A DNA stretch of 34,959 bases from Bacteroidales bacterium (GCA_028716265.1 JAQUQD010000030.1:1-34959); one strand, 5' to 3'. Positions 25,764-34,048 are shown, counted from the first letter of the stretch. The notes: generated from the sequence alone by a model not told the origin. Translations and numbers: made by a program.

Positions 25764-27191
25764 CTAAAAAAAATACCCCTCCCCAAACCCCACCAGAAAC
25801 AGCTTTTCCGTTGCACGCGTCAGCGCCGTGTAAAGCCACCTCATGTATTCCACATCGGGGATGTCATCCCGCACAAAACCCTGATCGACGAACACCCATT
25901 TCCATTGACCTCCCTGGGTTTTATGGCATGTCAGCGCATAGGCATATTTCACCTGTAATGCATTGTAATAAGGATCATTCCTGACCTTTTCAATACGCTG
26001 CTTTCTCCTGGGAAGGTCAGCGTAATCTTCCAGGATCGTCTGGAAAAGCTTTGCGCCATCCTGGATGGACAGGGAGGCTGCCTCAACATAAAGCGTATCC
26101 AGCAGCAGTCGGGTGTCGAATTCCTTCTGATCCGGGTAATCGATCATCCGAACCGTCACATCGGCGAACCGGTAGCCGTACATTTCCTGTATGTTCCTGA
26201 TCTTTAGTATCTCAATAATATCGCCGTTGGCGATGAATCCCGCTTCAGAATCCGGCGGAAGCCAGAAATAATTATTCCGGACCACCATCAGCAGCTCTCC
26301 TGCAGCAAGCTCATTTTCGAAATACAGGATGCGCCTCCGTATTTCACGGTTATAAATATTGGCCCTTTTATTCGACCGCGTGATGACCACCGTGTCGGTC
26401 CGCCCGGTCGTAGCATACCCCTGATGCAGCAGATCCTCCATTTCCATGGAATGAATGCGGCGGATATCGTTGAACCCGCTGAGAGAGAAAAAAGGTACGG
26501 ACGGAATGTTTCCCGTGATCTTCTGCCTCAGTTGGGTTGCATTGTGAAGGATGCCGGAATCCCGGGATTGTCTCACCACTTCGGTCAATTCGAACAGCTC
26601 GGTCGATGTGTGGTAGGTTTTGTCCAGATAACCGGGATCCAGGGCCTGGCTCATAACCTGGCCTACAGGCGGTAGCTGGGCCAGGTCACCCACCAGGATC
26701 AGCCGGCAGTTCTCTCCCTTGTTCACATAGTTAAAAAGATCATCCAGCAGGTTGCGGGGCGAAAACAGGCTGAAATCGCCGGTTGCAGTATCATTCTGGA
26801 TCATGGAAGCTTCATCCACGATGAAAAGGGTGTTTCGGTGCTGATTTTCTTGCAGGGAAAGAACCAGGCTCCCTTCAGGGGTGGTTCGTGCAAAATAGAT
26901 CTTTCGGTGGATCGTATGGGCCGGATGTGAAGAATATCCCGCCAGCACCTTGGCAGCCCTTCCCGTGGGGGCCAGCAGCACCGACCTGCGGTGCAACAGG
27001 GGAAGCACCTTGACCAATACGCTGATCACCGTCGTTTTCCCTGTCCCGGCATACCCTTTCAGCATAAACAGGGACCCGGGATCTTCCTTGACCAGAAAAT
27101 CTGCCAGCCGCCCGATGAGCTCCTCCTGCCCCGATGTGGGGGAATACGGAAACTGAGAAAGCAACAGCTTACGTACCTGTTCTGACTTCAT
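25764..27191 (-). CDS. RecD-like ATP-dependent helicase (superfamily 1)
   Basis: This is a 475-residue cytoplasmic DNA helicase/ATPase. Walker A is GYAGTGKTT (46-54), and motif Ia follows (VLLAPTGRAAKVLAG). Walker B is FIVDEASM with D126 and E127. Motif III is LILVGDLAQLPPVG. The C-terminal UvrD_C_2 part has YALTCHKTQGGQWKWVFVDQ, then WLYTALTRATEKLFLVGF. It is shorter than RecD2 (over 700 residues) because it lacks the N-terminal helix-hairpin-helix domain. No recB or recC is adjacent, so it is probably a stand-alone helicase in repair or replication. It follows the TamL gene by 38 nt. Confidence 0.88.
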   Translation of the reverse strand: MKSEQVRKLLLSQFPYSPTSGQEELIGRLADFLVKEDPGSLFMLKGYAGTGKTTVISVLVKVLPLLHRRSVLLAPTGRAAKVLAGYSSHPAHTIHRKIYFARTTPEGSLVLSLQENQHRNTLFIVDEASMIQNDTATGDFSLFSPRNLLDDLFNYVNKGENCRLILVGDLAQLPPVGQVMSQALDPGYLDKTYHTSTELFELTEVVRQSRDSGILHNATQLRQKITGNIPSVPFFSLSGFNDIRRIHSMEMEDLLHQGYATTGRTDTVVITRSNKRANIYNREIRRRILYFENELAAGELLMVVRNNYFWLPPDSEAGFIANGDIIEILKIRNIQEMYGYRFADVTVRMIDYPDQKEFDTRLLLDTLYVEAASLSIQDGAKLFQTILEDYADLPRRKQRIEKVRNDPYYNALQVKYAYALTCHKTQGGQWKWVFVDQGFVRDDIPDVEYMRWLYTALTRATEKLFLVGFGEGYFF

Positions 27192-27229
27192 GGTATCTCC
27201 TCAAATTATCTCCAGCTCCTTTCTCCTCT

Positions 27230-29638
27230 CTAAAACGGATATCCGATCCCCAGGTTCCACACTACGTTGGATTTCATATCCGAATCAAAAATCCATCGGC
27301 TTCCTTCGGGCAGGTAGGGATCCCTGATCTGGGTGGCCAGGTCAAGGCGAATGATGAAGAAATCAAAATCCAGCCGGATGCCAAGACCGGCGTCTATCGC
27401 AAATTCCTTGTAAAATCTCTTGATGTCAAACTCACCACCGGGAAACTGTTCGCTTTTCCTCAGGAGCCATATGTTGCCAATATCCGTAAACACGGCACTT
27501 TTTAACATCTTATAGATGGGGAAGCGGTACTCGATGTTTGTCATCAATTTCAGATCCCCTGCCCTGTCAAAATCGAGGGTGTCAGTGGCATAACTGCCGG
27601 GTCCCAGCCGTCTGAAGATCCATCCCCTCATATCGTTGGCCCCTCCGGCAGGAAACGCCCGTTCATAGGGCATGACCAGCGAATTGCCATAGGGTATTCC
27701 AAGCCCTGCGTATCCCCTCAGCACCACGGTATTCTGGGAAAGGGTATAGTGATAGTACCGGAAATCAACTTCCTGTCGCAGGTATTGTGCAAAGGGCATT
27801 TTAAAGATCGTATACTTGCCATCCTGTGTGGGTGCTTCTGCCAGGTTCTTGATCAGCTGGATCAGATTGCCCCCTGTTTCCAGCTGGTAGTTCAGGTATA
27901 TGAAATCAATATTCCTGTTCAGCTGCTGGCTGCTGAAGATGTAATTATACCGGGATGAAATGATGAAGTGATCCGAGTATTGCTCTTTCAGCCAGGGATC
28001 ATTGGTTTCCTTGATATATTTATAGAAATCGGATGAGTCATCCGGAAAGATCTTGACGGAGGTCAGTTCCAGGGGCACGATCTCATGATGCGTTTGCGGG
28101 TTATGCTCCCAGTTATACCCGAAGGAGCCGTTGGACAGATGCCTCACATAATCAGGCTGAAGCTCGTAGTTATAGCTGACGGTGATGCTGGTCCTGGGCC
28201 GGAAATATTTTGGGAACCGCATCTGAGAAAAGGGGATCAGGAACTTCGGAAAGTGAAGGCTCACTTCGATGCCTGCTTCTACGGTATTGAAAAACAAAAA
28301 TTGCTTCTCGGCCTCCTGAGCCGACCGCTGGAGTTCGGTGGCTCCCCGGAGGCGGACACGGAACAGCTCAGCACCTCCGAACAGGTTCTTGTTCTGAACC
28401 ACCAGGCTGCCTGCGATACCGGGATTGCCCGCCGAATTCGTGATATCCGTTTCAATGGAAAAACTGTTGACAGGCGCATTGGTGATCATGATCCGCGCGT
28501 CCAGATAGGCCTGATCATCTGGCAACGTATCCCGCTGCAGTTCCACAGGTTCTGAAAATGTCAGGTTCACCAGCCGGTTGATCGCCATGCGCGTGAGCTG
28601 CGTGCTGGTCTGGTTCGCATCACGAAGCCGGTAGAATGATCCCTGGGTGAAATACACCGACTGCGCGATGACAGCAGGCTTGATCTTCAGCATCCCGGGA
28701 TAGATAAAAACATAGTGGTCCAGTGTATCTTTCTGCTTATGATTAAGTTGATAATACGTCAATGTATCCAGATGAACACTGGAGGGGCGGAGAGGATCAA
28801 AATGTGGCTCAATATAGATATGGCCAATCCGGTACCGCGTATGATTCGTCTCCACGACCGAATCCTTTGTACCGGCCTGGATTCTGCGGTTGTTCTCAAT
28901 GATCATGAGAAGGTCCATCTGGTGACTGTTCAGGCTGCTGTCGAGCTCGTACCGGATGAAGTCCTTCGAAAAATGATAATATCCATTGTTCCTGAGCATT
29001 TCCGTGATGCGCGCCCGTTCATTATCAAGGGTATAGGCATTGTAATTGAATCCAGCCTTGAGCAAGGTATGCGGGATCACCTGGTCGACCAGGTGCGCCA
29101 GGGTGTCGTCTTTGATCATGTAACTGACATTTCGCAGGGTATAAGGCTTGCCGGCGTTGATGATATAATTCACCCGGGCCTTGTTCTTTGTCATTGTATC
29201 GACCGTGGTGGAAATGCCCGACTCAAAATAGCCGATATTGTTCATGTAACGCTTCATATCCCGGGACGACGCGTCGATCCTGCCCTGGTCGATCATGACC
29301 GGTTGTTCACCGAATTTCCTGCGGAACCAATCCTTGTACTTACGTTCCTTGCCTTTGTATGACTGCTGGTAGATCCAGGTATACAGGTTCAGTCCCAGAA
29401 ACCGTTTATTCGGTGTCTGCTGCAAATATCCTGTCAGGTCACCGGTCTCGATCCGGCGGTCATCGGATCTGATGATATTCTTTTTCAGTCGGTATCCCTC
29501 CTGGATAAGCCTGGAGGGACCGCAGGAGGTCAGGATGATCGCAGGAAGGACCACCAGAAAGAAGATGCTATGGCGGAAAAAAAATTTCAAACAGAATCCC
29601 GGTTTGCTGCTCAGCTGTCTGAGAAGCAAATTTAGCAT
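27230..29638 (-). CDS. BamA/TamA-family outer-membrane lipoprotein (TamL-like)
   Basis: This is an 802-residue outer-membrane protein with a lipobox ending at C39 (AIILTSC), preceded by a hydrophobic signal. POTRA-like repeats occupy about 60-330 (for example YIINAGKPYTLRNVSYMI, RARITEMLRNNGYYHFS). A 16-strand-type barrel follows, with VMPYERAFPAGGANDMRGW near 650-670 and a C-terminal strand ending in NVVWNLGIGYPF. A lipoprotein TamA homologue of this kind is called TamL in Bacteroidota, where it pairs with TamB in outer-membrane biogenesis. No tamB is adjacent here, which is less usual. RecD-like helicase follows 38 nt downstream. Another Omp85 subfamily cannot be excluded. Confidence 0.85.
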   Translation of the reverse strand: MLNLLLRQLSSKPGFCLKFFFRHSIFFLVVLPAIILTSCGPSRLIQEGYRLKKNIIRSDDRRIETGDLTGYLQQTPNKRFLGLNLYTWIYQQSYKGKERKYKDWFRRKFGEQPVMIDQGRIDASSRDMKRYMNNIGYFESGISTTVDTMTKNKARVNYIINAGKPYTLRNVSYMIKDDTLAHLVDQVIPHTLLKAGFNYNAYTLDNERARITEMLRNNGYYHFSKDFIRYELDSSLNSHQMDLLMIIENNRRIQAGTKDSVVETNHTRYRIGHIYIEPHFDPLRPSSVHLDTLTYYQLNHKQKDTLDHYVFIYPGMLKIKPAVIAQSVYFTQGSFYRLRDANQTSTQLTRMAINRLVNLTFSEPVELQRDTLPDDQAYLDARIMITNAPVNSFSIETDITNSAGNPGIAGSLVVQNKNLFGGAELFRVRLRGATELQRSAQEAEKQFLFFNTVEAGIEVSLHFPKFLIPFSQMRFPKYFRPRTSITVSYNYELQPDYVRHLSNGSFGYNWEHNPQTHHEIVPLELTSVKIFPDDSSDFYKYIKETNDPWLKEQYSDHFIISSRYNYIFSSQQLNRNIDFIYLNYQLETGGNLIQLIKNLAEAPTQDGKYTIFKMPFAQYLRQEVDFRYYHYTLSQNTVVLRGYAGLGIPYGNSLVMPYERAFPAGGANDMRGWIFRRLGPGSYATDTLDFDRAGDLKLMTNIEYRFPIYKMLKSAVFTDIGNIWLLRKSEQFPGGEFDIKRFYKEFAIDAGLGIRLDFDFFIIRLDLATQIRDPYLPEGSRWIFDSDMKSNVVWNLGIGYPF

Positions 29639-29688
29639 TATTCCCTGGTCATCACCAAGTGAAACACTTTATAAAAAATGAAAGATTG

Positions 29689-29696
29689 CAAAGGAA
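29689..29696 (-). promoter_or_regulatory. Weak promoter -7 candidate for the TamL gene (TTCCTTTG)
   Basis: The minus strand reads TTCCTTTG, one mismatch from TAnnTTTG, 50 nt before the TamL-like gene. Weak evidence. Confidence 0.25.
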
Positions 29697-29727
29697 TTTT
29701 ACTATTCCGTGTAATCTTAACCTGTAA

Positions 29728-31068
29728 ATGAATAATTTCACGGTGATAAATGGAAACCTATCTCCTATGCTTGTGAAAAAAGACCGGGATGAGAGCCGCC
29801 CTTACCGCTGGGTAGTTCTGTCTGCTTATTTCATCCTTACGGCGATGATCCAGGTGCACTGGGTCACCTTTGCTCCCATCACTGTGGAAGCCATTGGTCT
29901 GTACGAAACCTCCGCCTTCTGGATCGTGTTGTTGTCCATGTCGTTCATGGTTGTCTACATCCTGGTGGCGGCCCCCGCATCGTATATGATCGACCGGTTC
30001 GGTCTACGGATCGGTGTTGGCATCGGTGCAGTGCTGATGGCCGTCTTTGGTTATCTGAAGGGAGCTTTTGGTGATAATTACACCGTTGTTTGTATCGCCC
30101 AGTTTGCGCTGGCTGCAGCCCAGCCATTCATTTTAAACGCTATCACAAAGATCGCAGCCGACTGGTTCCCTGTAAAGGAACGGGCATTGGCCACTGGCCT
30201 GGGCACACTGGCCCAATTTGTGGGTATCTTGCTCGCCATGGCCCTGACCAAACCTCTGGCACAATCATTCCTGGCAGCTGGAGCACCACAGAACCTGACC
30301 ATCGAATCAGTTCGTTCCATGCTCATGGTTTATGGATGGATCTCCATCGCTGTTGCGCTCATCTTCCTTCTTACTATAAGAGAAAGAAAATCAACTGGTT
30401 ATGACGAATCTGCCCTTTCCATGGAAAAACTCAGCGGATGGCAGGGCTTCAGGCATGTTCTGCGACTCAGGGACATGCAGTTCCTTCTGGCGGTATTTTT
30501 CATAGGTCTGGGTCTGTTCAATGCCCTGACGACCTATGTGGACCTCTTGCTGGCTTCCAAGGGATATATAACAGGTGGCAATGAATCCGGGCTGACAGGC
30601 GCCGTATTGATGGGATCAGGAATTGTGGGAGCCGTTATCATCCCTCTCTTTTCCGACCGGATCAGGAAACGGAAAGCCGTATTGCTGTTCTGCCTGGCAG
30701 CACTGTTGCCGGGCTTGGCCGGACTAACCTTTTTCACAAGCTACCTCCCCCTGGTTCTTTCAGCGGGTGTTTTAGGATTTTTTATCATGGGGGCTGCACC
30801 AGTGGGATTTCAGTACGCTGCGGAGATCAGCCGTCCCGCTCCTGAGTCCATTTCCCTGGGAATGATCCTGTTTGCGGGGCAGGTATCAGGGATCCTCTTC
30901 ATCCTCATCATGGGCTTGGCAGGCAACGTGACCATGGAAGCTTTCGCCAATGCCAGCAAAGCGAGTGAACATCTGAACCTGGTCCCGTTCATGATCGGTT
31001 TTCTTGTCCTGTCAGTCATCAATGTTTTCCTTGCGGCTGGAATGAGAGAGTACAGGCCGGGCACTTGA
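29728..31068 (+). CDS. Major facilitator superfamily transporter
   Basis: This is a 446-residue inner-membrane transporter with about 12 hydrophobic segments in two halves. The family motif between segments 2 and 3 reads SYMIDRFGLRIGVGIGAVL. A charged central loop (about 215-245, RERKSTGYDESALSMEKL) separates the halves, and the matching motif of the second half is PLFSDRIRKRKAVLLF. The N-terminal half resembles the FLVCR group in a general way (APASYMIDRFGLR), but the substrate cannot be assigned. An ATG at 29770 is an alternative start. The aldolase gene follows by 30 nt in the same direction, suggesting import and breakdown of the same compound. Confidence 0.88.
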   Translation: MNNFTVINGNLSPMLVKKDRDESRPYRWVVLSAYFILTAMIQVHWVTFAPITVEAIGLYETSAFWIVLLSMSFMVVYILVAAPASYMIDRFGLRIGVGIGAVLMAVFGYLKGAFGDNYTVVCIAQFALAAAQPFILNAITKIAADWFPVKERALATGLGTLAQFVGILLAMALTKPLAQSFLAAGAPQNLTIESVRSMLMVYGWISIAVALIFLLTIRERKSTGYDESALSMEKLSGWQGFRHVLRLRDMQFLLAVFFIGLGLFNALTTYVDLLLASKGYITGGNESGLTGAVLMGSGIVGAVIIPLFSDRIRKRKAVLLFCLAALLPGLAGLTFFTSYLPLVLSAGVLGFFIMGAAPVGFQYAAEISRPAPESISLGMILFAGQVSGILFILIMGLAGNVTMEAFANASKASEHLNLVPFMIGFLVLSVINVFLAAGMREYRPGT

Positions 31069-31098
31069 ACGATAAAAATTCATCACAAACCATAACGT

Positions 31099-31824
31099 AT
31101 GAGAAAAGTTCTTGACGACATCGTCACCATCGCTCTTGCCTTTGAACAGAAAGGGTGGGCTGAAGGGAATGCGGGCAACATCTCGGTCAATGTCACCGGA
31201 AGTCCCGGTAGTCTTCCTGACGAACCACTGGACTCCTACCCCTTGTATCCTTTACCGGCAACCTTTCGAGCCCTGGCCGGGCAATATCTGCTGGTCAGCG
31301 GCGCAGGGACCAGGATGCGCAACCTGGTAAAGCAGCCCCTGTTGAATCTGCTCCTGCTGAAGATATCAGATGATGGCACATCCTACATCCATCTGCCCAT
31401 CAGGCAGGAAATCGACACCACCTTGCGGCCGACGACCGAATTCATGACCCACCTGTCCGTTCAGGAGTATCTGTTGACCACCGGACACAAAGAACAGGCA
31501 GTCGTTCATACCCATGTCAACGAGCTGATTGCACTTACCCTCGATCCAAAGATCACTGATGAGATCACCCTGAACCGGATTCTCGGATCCATTCTCACGG
31601 AGATGGCCATGCTGATCCCGAAAGGACTGGGACTGATCCCCTTGCTGGAACCAGGTTCAGAGGATGTGGCCAGGGCCACAGCCGAATCCCTTCAGCAGCA
31701 CGACATGATCCTGTGGGCACGGCATGGTGTGATCACCGTGGGAAAGGACCTGTATGATTGTCTTGACAAGATCGAGATCGTGACCAAAGCGGCAAAGATC
31801 TATTTCCTGGTAAGACCTCTGTGA
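31099..31824 (+). CDS. Class II aldolase/adducin family protein (rhamnulose-1-phosphate aldolase-like)
   Basis: This is a 241-residue Zn-dependent aldolase-fold protein. Metal ligands are visible as H137 and H139 (AVVHTHVNELIALT) and H209 (LWARHGVITVG), with a catalytic-type acid at E114 (PTTEFMTH). This spacing is close to E. coli RhaD (E117, H141, H143, H212). The N-terminal GNAGNISVNV is the phosphate-binding region. It is shorter than RhaD (about 274) and no other rhamnose gene is nearby, so the substrate may be another sugar phosphate. It is 30 nt after the MFS gene and converges on the C11 protease gene with a 5-nt gap. Confidence 0.87.
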   Translation: MRKVLDDIVTIALAFEQKGWAEGNAGNISVNVTGSPGSLPDEPLDSYPLYPLPATFRALAGQYLLVSGAGTRMRNLVKQPLLNLLLLKISDDGTSYIHLPIRQEIDTTLRPTTEFMTHLSVQEYLLTTGHKEQAVVHTHVNELIALTLDPKITDEITLNRILGSILTEMAMLIPKGLGLIPLLEPGSEDVARATAESLQQHDMILWARHGVITVGKDLYDCLDKIEIVTKAAKIYFLVRPL

Positions 31825-31829
31825 GGAGA

Positions 31830-33116
31830 TTATCCTCGCGCCAGCCAGCCATTGTAGGTGTCCAGGAACTGCTTCCAGTGGATGAACTCAGGGTGAAGCA
31901 GAGGTAAAAGGTGATCATAATCCGGATTATACTCACCGGGATCAGGGGCATAAATGGACAATCCGTTCGGAAGTTCCTTCCCGCCGGCTACTTCCTTGTA
32001 CACCACGACTCCGGAGTGGTCGTAAAAGTCGGCCAGCGACCGGGCTTTCATGGTGATCTCCGGTGAGATCCATGCATCTTCGAGGTTAAGGGTAAAACCG
32101 ATCAGATCCAAAAATCCCCCCCTGAATGAAAAGGTGCTGTTCATGCATTCATGCACTGCATGGAATACCTTTTCATCCATCGAAGCGTACAGGGCACGCG
32201 ACAGGGCTCCGATCCGTTCACAGAGCCCCGGCAGGTGTGTACCGTTGAATACGGACTGGGTAAGCATTTTGCTTACCCTGGGATCCCCGGCGGATTGATA
32301 GAATCCGGCAACGGAGGCCACCACTTGGTTGGCCAGTTCACCCGGGCCCATCCCCGGATGGTCAGCCAACTTGCTCAGGATTCGGTCGTAAGGGTAACCG
32401 GTGCCCGGTTCAGGGGCTTCCGAGGCGACGATGTAGGGAGCATTGCCCGCAAATAAATCAAGTGCCTCAACGTTGGCCATACTGCAGGCATCAAATGCCA
32501 CAATATCGAAGGAAGCTCCTGTGTAATCCTCCGCAGGATGAAAACGTGACCGGATTGCTTCCATTGTCCCCGAATAGCATTGGTGCAACCGGGCAAGATT
32601 CGGCTCAATGTCGCCAAAAGGCAGTTCAATGCCTTTCTTTAAATACATTTTCCATGTCTTGAAATCAGGCAGAAGACCTTTCCATCCGCTACCATGTCCC
32701 GACAGAATGAGCATCCTTTTCTCTGCAGGGAAAATGACGGAGTTGTTTCGAATGGTTTCACTGAGGATCCTGGGATGGCTTTCGATCCGAAGAAAACGTA
32801 GGACAATGTCTTCCAGGAAAGAGGCATCCGCATTGAGCCGTACGAAAAGGGAATCCGTCAGCAGCGGGCCAATGAAGATCGCATTGACATGCACGTCGGC
32901 GGAGGATCCTACGGCTTTCATTTCCAGCAGATCATCAAACATCAACGCCGACAGGGCCGGATCATCAGCCGCCATAAAGGTAAAGACGCTCCAGCGTGCC
33001 GGTCGGTTGACCGCCTCCAGGTTGTCCGGGGATATTCCAAAACTGAAATCCCGCCTATCCAGACGGAGTATTTCAGGAAGGCCATTGCGGTACGGATTGC
33101 CCTGATCGAAAAGCAT
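31830..33116 (-). CDS. Clostripain-like (peptidase C11) cysteine protease, no signal peptide
   Basis: This is a 428-residue clan CD cysteine protease homologue. The C11 start motif is WSVFTFMAADD (about 42-52). The catalytic His is H141 in ILSGHGSGWKG, and the catalytic Cys is C211 in AFDACSMANVEAL, where clostripain has DAC. An EAPEPGTGYPYDRIL block follows at about 233-247. No signal peptide or lipobox is present: the N-terminus is MLFDQGNPYRNGLPEIL, and an in-frame stop 15 nt upstream of the ATG prevents extension. It may act in the cytoplasm, or leave by another route. Its role is unknown. A perfect TAnnTTTG box lies about 75 nt upstream. Confidence 0.85.
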   Translation of the reverse strand: MLFDQGNPYRNGLPEILRLDRRDFSFGISPDNLEAVNRPARWSVFTFMAADDPALSALMFDDLLEMKAVGSSADVHVNAIFIGPLLTDSLFVRLNADASFLEDIVLRFLRIESHPRILSETIRNNSVIFPAEKRMLILSGHGSGWKGLLPDFKTWKMYLKKGIELPFGDIEPNLARLHQCYSGTMEAIRSRFHPAEDYTGASFDIVAFDACSMANVEALDLFAGNAPYIVASEAPEPGTGYPYDRILSKLADHPGMGPGELANQVVASVAGFYQSAGDPRVSKMLTQSVFNGTHLPGLCERIGALSRALYASMDEKVFHAVHECMNSTFSFRGGFLDLIGFTLNLEDAWISPEITMKARSLADFYDHSGVVVYKEVAGGKELPNGLSIYAPDPGEYNPDYDHLLPLLHPEFIHWKQFLDTYNGWLARG

Positions 33117-33192
33117 GTCAGTGATGCGAATTTACAGGTTAAATACAAAACCTCATCGGTACATCCGCTTGGTTAAAGCCATTTCACTGCTT

Positions 33193-33200
33193 CAAAAATA
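33193..33200 (-). promoter_or_regulatory. Putative C11 protease promoter -7 box (TATTTTTG)
   Basis: The minus strand reads TATTTTTG, a perfect TAnnTTTG match, about 75 nt upstream of the ATG at 33116. It borders the palindrome AAAGATCTTT at 33200-33209. Confidence 0.45.
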
Positions 33201-33221
33201 AAGATCTTTGCAAACATTTTG

Positions 33222-33229
33222 TATCTTAG
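33222..33229 (+). promoter_or_regulatory. Weak promoter -7 candidate for dodecin (TATCTTAG)
   Basis: TATCTTAG is one mismatch from TAnnTTTG, 38 nt before the ATG at 33268. A second one-mismatch box (GATCTTTG) lies at 33203-33210. I cannot tell which is used. Confidence 0.3.
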
Positions 33230-33267
33230 CTACAGAGAAAATTTATTTACCTTAAAACCTTAAGATC

Positions 33268-33474
33268 ATGGCAATTTTAAAAGTCATTGAAGTGCTGGCA
33301 TCCTCACCAAAAAGCTGGGAAGACGCAGCCCAGGAAGCTGTGAAGATAGCTTCAAAAACCGTAAAGGAGATCCGTTCGGTCTATATCCAGGAGATGAGCG
33401 TGGTGGTCAAAAATAACATGGTCGCTGAATACCGGGTCAATGCCAAGATCACCTTTGAGGTCATCACGTTATAG
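33268..33474 (+). CDS. Dodecin family flavin-binding protein
   Basis: This 68-residue protein has the beta-alpha-beta-beta pattern of dodecins: AILKVIEVLASSPKSWEDAA, then EAVKIASKTVKEIRSVYIQE, then AEYRVNAKITFEVI. Dodecins form hollow dodecamers that bind flavins and serve as flavin stores and quenchers in the cytoplasm. The Trp in SPKSWEDA is at the position of the flavin-stacking Trp of the family. Length is normal. The gene is on its own, divergent from the C11 protease gene. Confidence 0.93.
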   Translation: MAILKVIEVLASSPKSWEDAAQEAVKIASKTVKEIRSVYIQEMSVVVKNNMVAEYRVNAKITFEVITL

Positions 33475-33644
33475 AAAGCACCTCAAGGATACTTCGTATA
33501 ACTGCTTCCAATAAACCCAGACGGCCTCTACACTAAAGGATGCGTGTTGATTTTTGGATGCATGTGGTTGTGAGGCAGTAAACATTTTGGGAGCGTATCA
33601 TTGGTAAATTATCATCAGGATAATCATCTTATACTGAAATTATC

Positions 33645-33652
33645 TATTTTTG
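33645..33652 (+). promoter_or_regulatory. Putative tRNA-Val promoter -7 box (TATTTTTG)
   Basis: TATTTTTG is a perfect TAnnTTTG match, 51 nt before the tRNA 5' end. It would start a precursor with a leader of about 45 nt that includes the CA-rich repeat. Confidence 0.55.
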
Positions 33653-33668
33653 CCAACCGTTCAACACC

Positions 33669-33698
33669 ACACTCACACCCACACTGACACTCACACCC
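33669..33698. repeat. CA-rich direct repeat in the tRNA leader
   Basis: The 12-mer ACACTCACACCC occurs at 33669-33680 and again at 33687-33698, with ACACTG between. The strand contains almost no G for about 40 nt just upstream of the tRNA. Function unknown. Confidence 0.7.
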
Positions 33699-33703
33699 GC
33701 TCT

Positions 33704-33778
33704 GGGAGTTTAGCTCAGTCGGTTCAGAGCATCTGCCTTACAAGCAGAGGGTCGGTGGTTCGAATCCACTAGCTCCCA
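33704..33778 (+). tRNA. tRNA-Val (anticodon TAC)
   Basis: The 75-nt sequence folds as a full cloverleaf. The acceptor GGGAGTT pairs with AGCTCCC (one G-T wobble), and the D-arm is GCTC/GAGC. The anticodon stem TCTGC/GCAGA encloses loop CTTACAA, and the T-arm has TTCGAAT. The anticodon TAC is at 33739-33741. The discriminator is A, and CCA is not encoded. Confidence 0.95.
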
Positions 33779-33871
33779 CAGACAAGACCCTGCATTACCA
33801 TTCGGTAACTATTCAACAATCCATTGTTAATAAGAAAATATCCTACGTGCCAGCCTTAAATGGTAAATATT

Positions 33872-33879
33872 TATCTTTG
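33872..33879 (+). promoter_or_regulatory. Promoter -7 box of a candidate small RNA (TATCTTTG)
   Basis: TATCTTTG is a perfect TAnnTTTG match followed about 77 nt later by the end of an intrinsic terminator, with no start codon or open frame of useful length between. No clear -33 TTG is seen. Confidence 0.5.
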
Positions 33880-33885
33880 CTTAAC

Positions 33886-33956
33886 CTCTGTTTTTCTATC
33901 TAAGACGGGGTTTTAGTTGCGGGAGTGTGTTCTGGGTGAAACACACTCCTTTTTTT
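33886..33956 (+). ncRNA. Candidate small RNA of about 70 nt (two hairpins)
   Basis: This would be the transcript from the box at 33872-33879. It contains a hairpin at 33900-33916 (CTAAGAC / GTTTTAG, 7 bp with one G-T pair, loop GGG), followed by the terminator hairpin at 33922-33949. No protein or known RNA family is recognised. It could instead be only the 3' tail of the tRNA transcript. Confidence 0.35.
33922..33956 (+). terminator. Intrinsic terminator downstream of tRNA-Val / candidate small RNA
   Basis: Perfect 10-bp arms GGAGTGTGTT (33922-33931) and AACACACTCC (33940-33949) enclose an 8-nt loop and are followed by seven T (33950-33956). No matching A-run lies on the other side, so it acts on the plus strand. 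Confidence 0.88.
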
Positions 33957-34048
33957 ATTTTTATGCATCAATTATCGGGCAGCCGGTAAGCAGCGTAAAG
34001 ATCACACGACCTTATCCTTGAGTCAGGCAAACTGGATCCTGTACAGCA

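Larger units (their letters stand above)
33475..34048. other. Non-coding stretch between dodecin and the broken serine hydrolase
   Basis: The first part (33475-33600) shows no coding frame and no clear structure. A perfect inverted repeat ATTATC-ATCAG-GATAAT lies at 33608-33624. The tRNA promoter box, CA-rich leader and tRNA-Val follow, then a second promoter box and candidate small RNA ending at 33956. The remainder to 34048 holds nothing I recognise. Confidence 0.6.
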
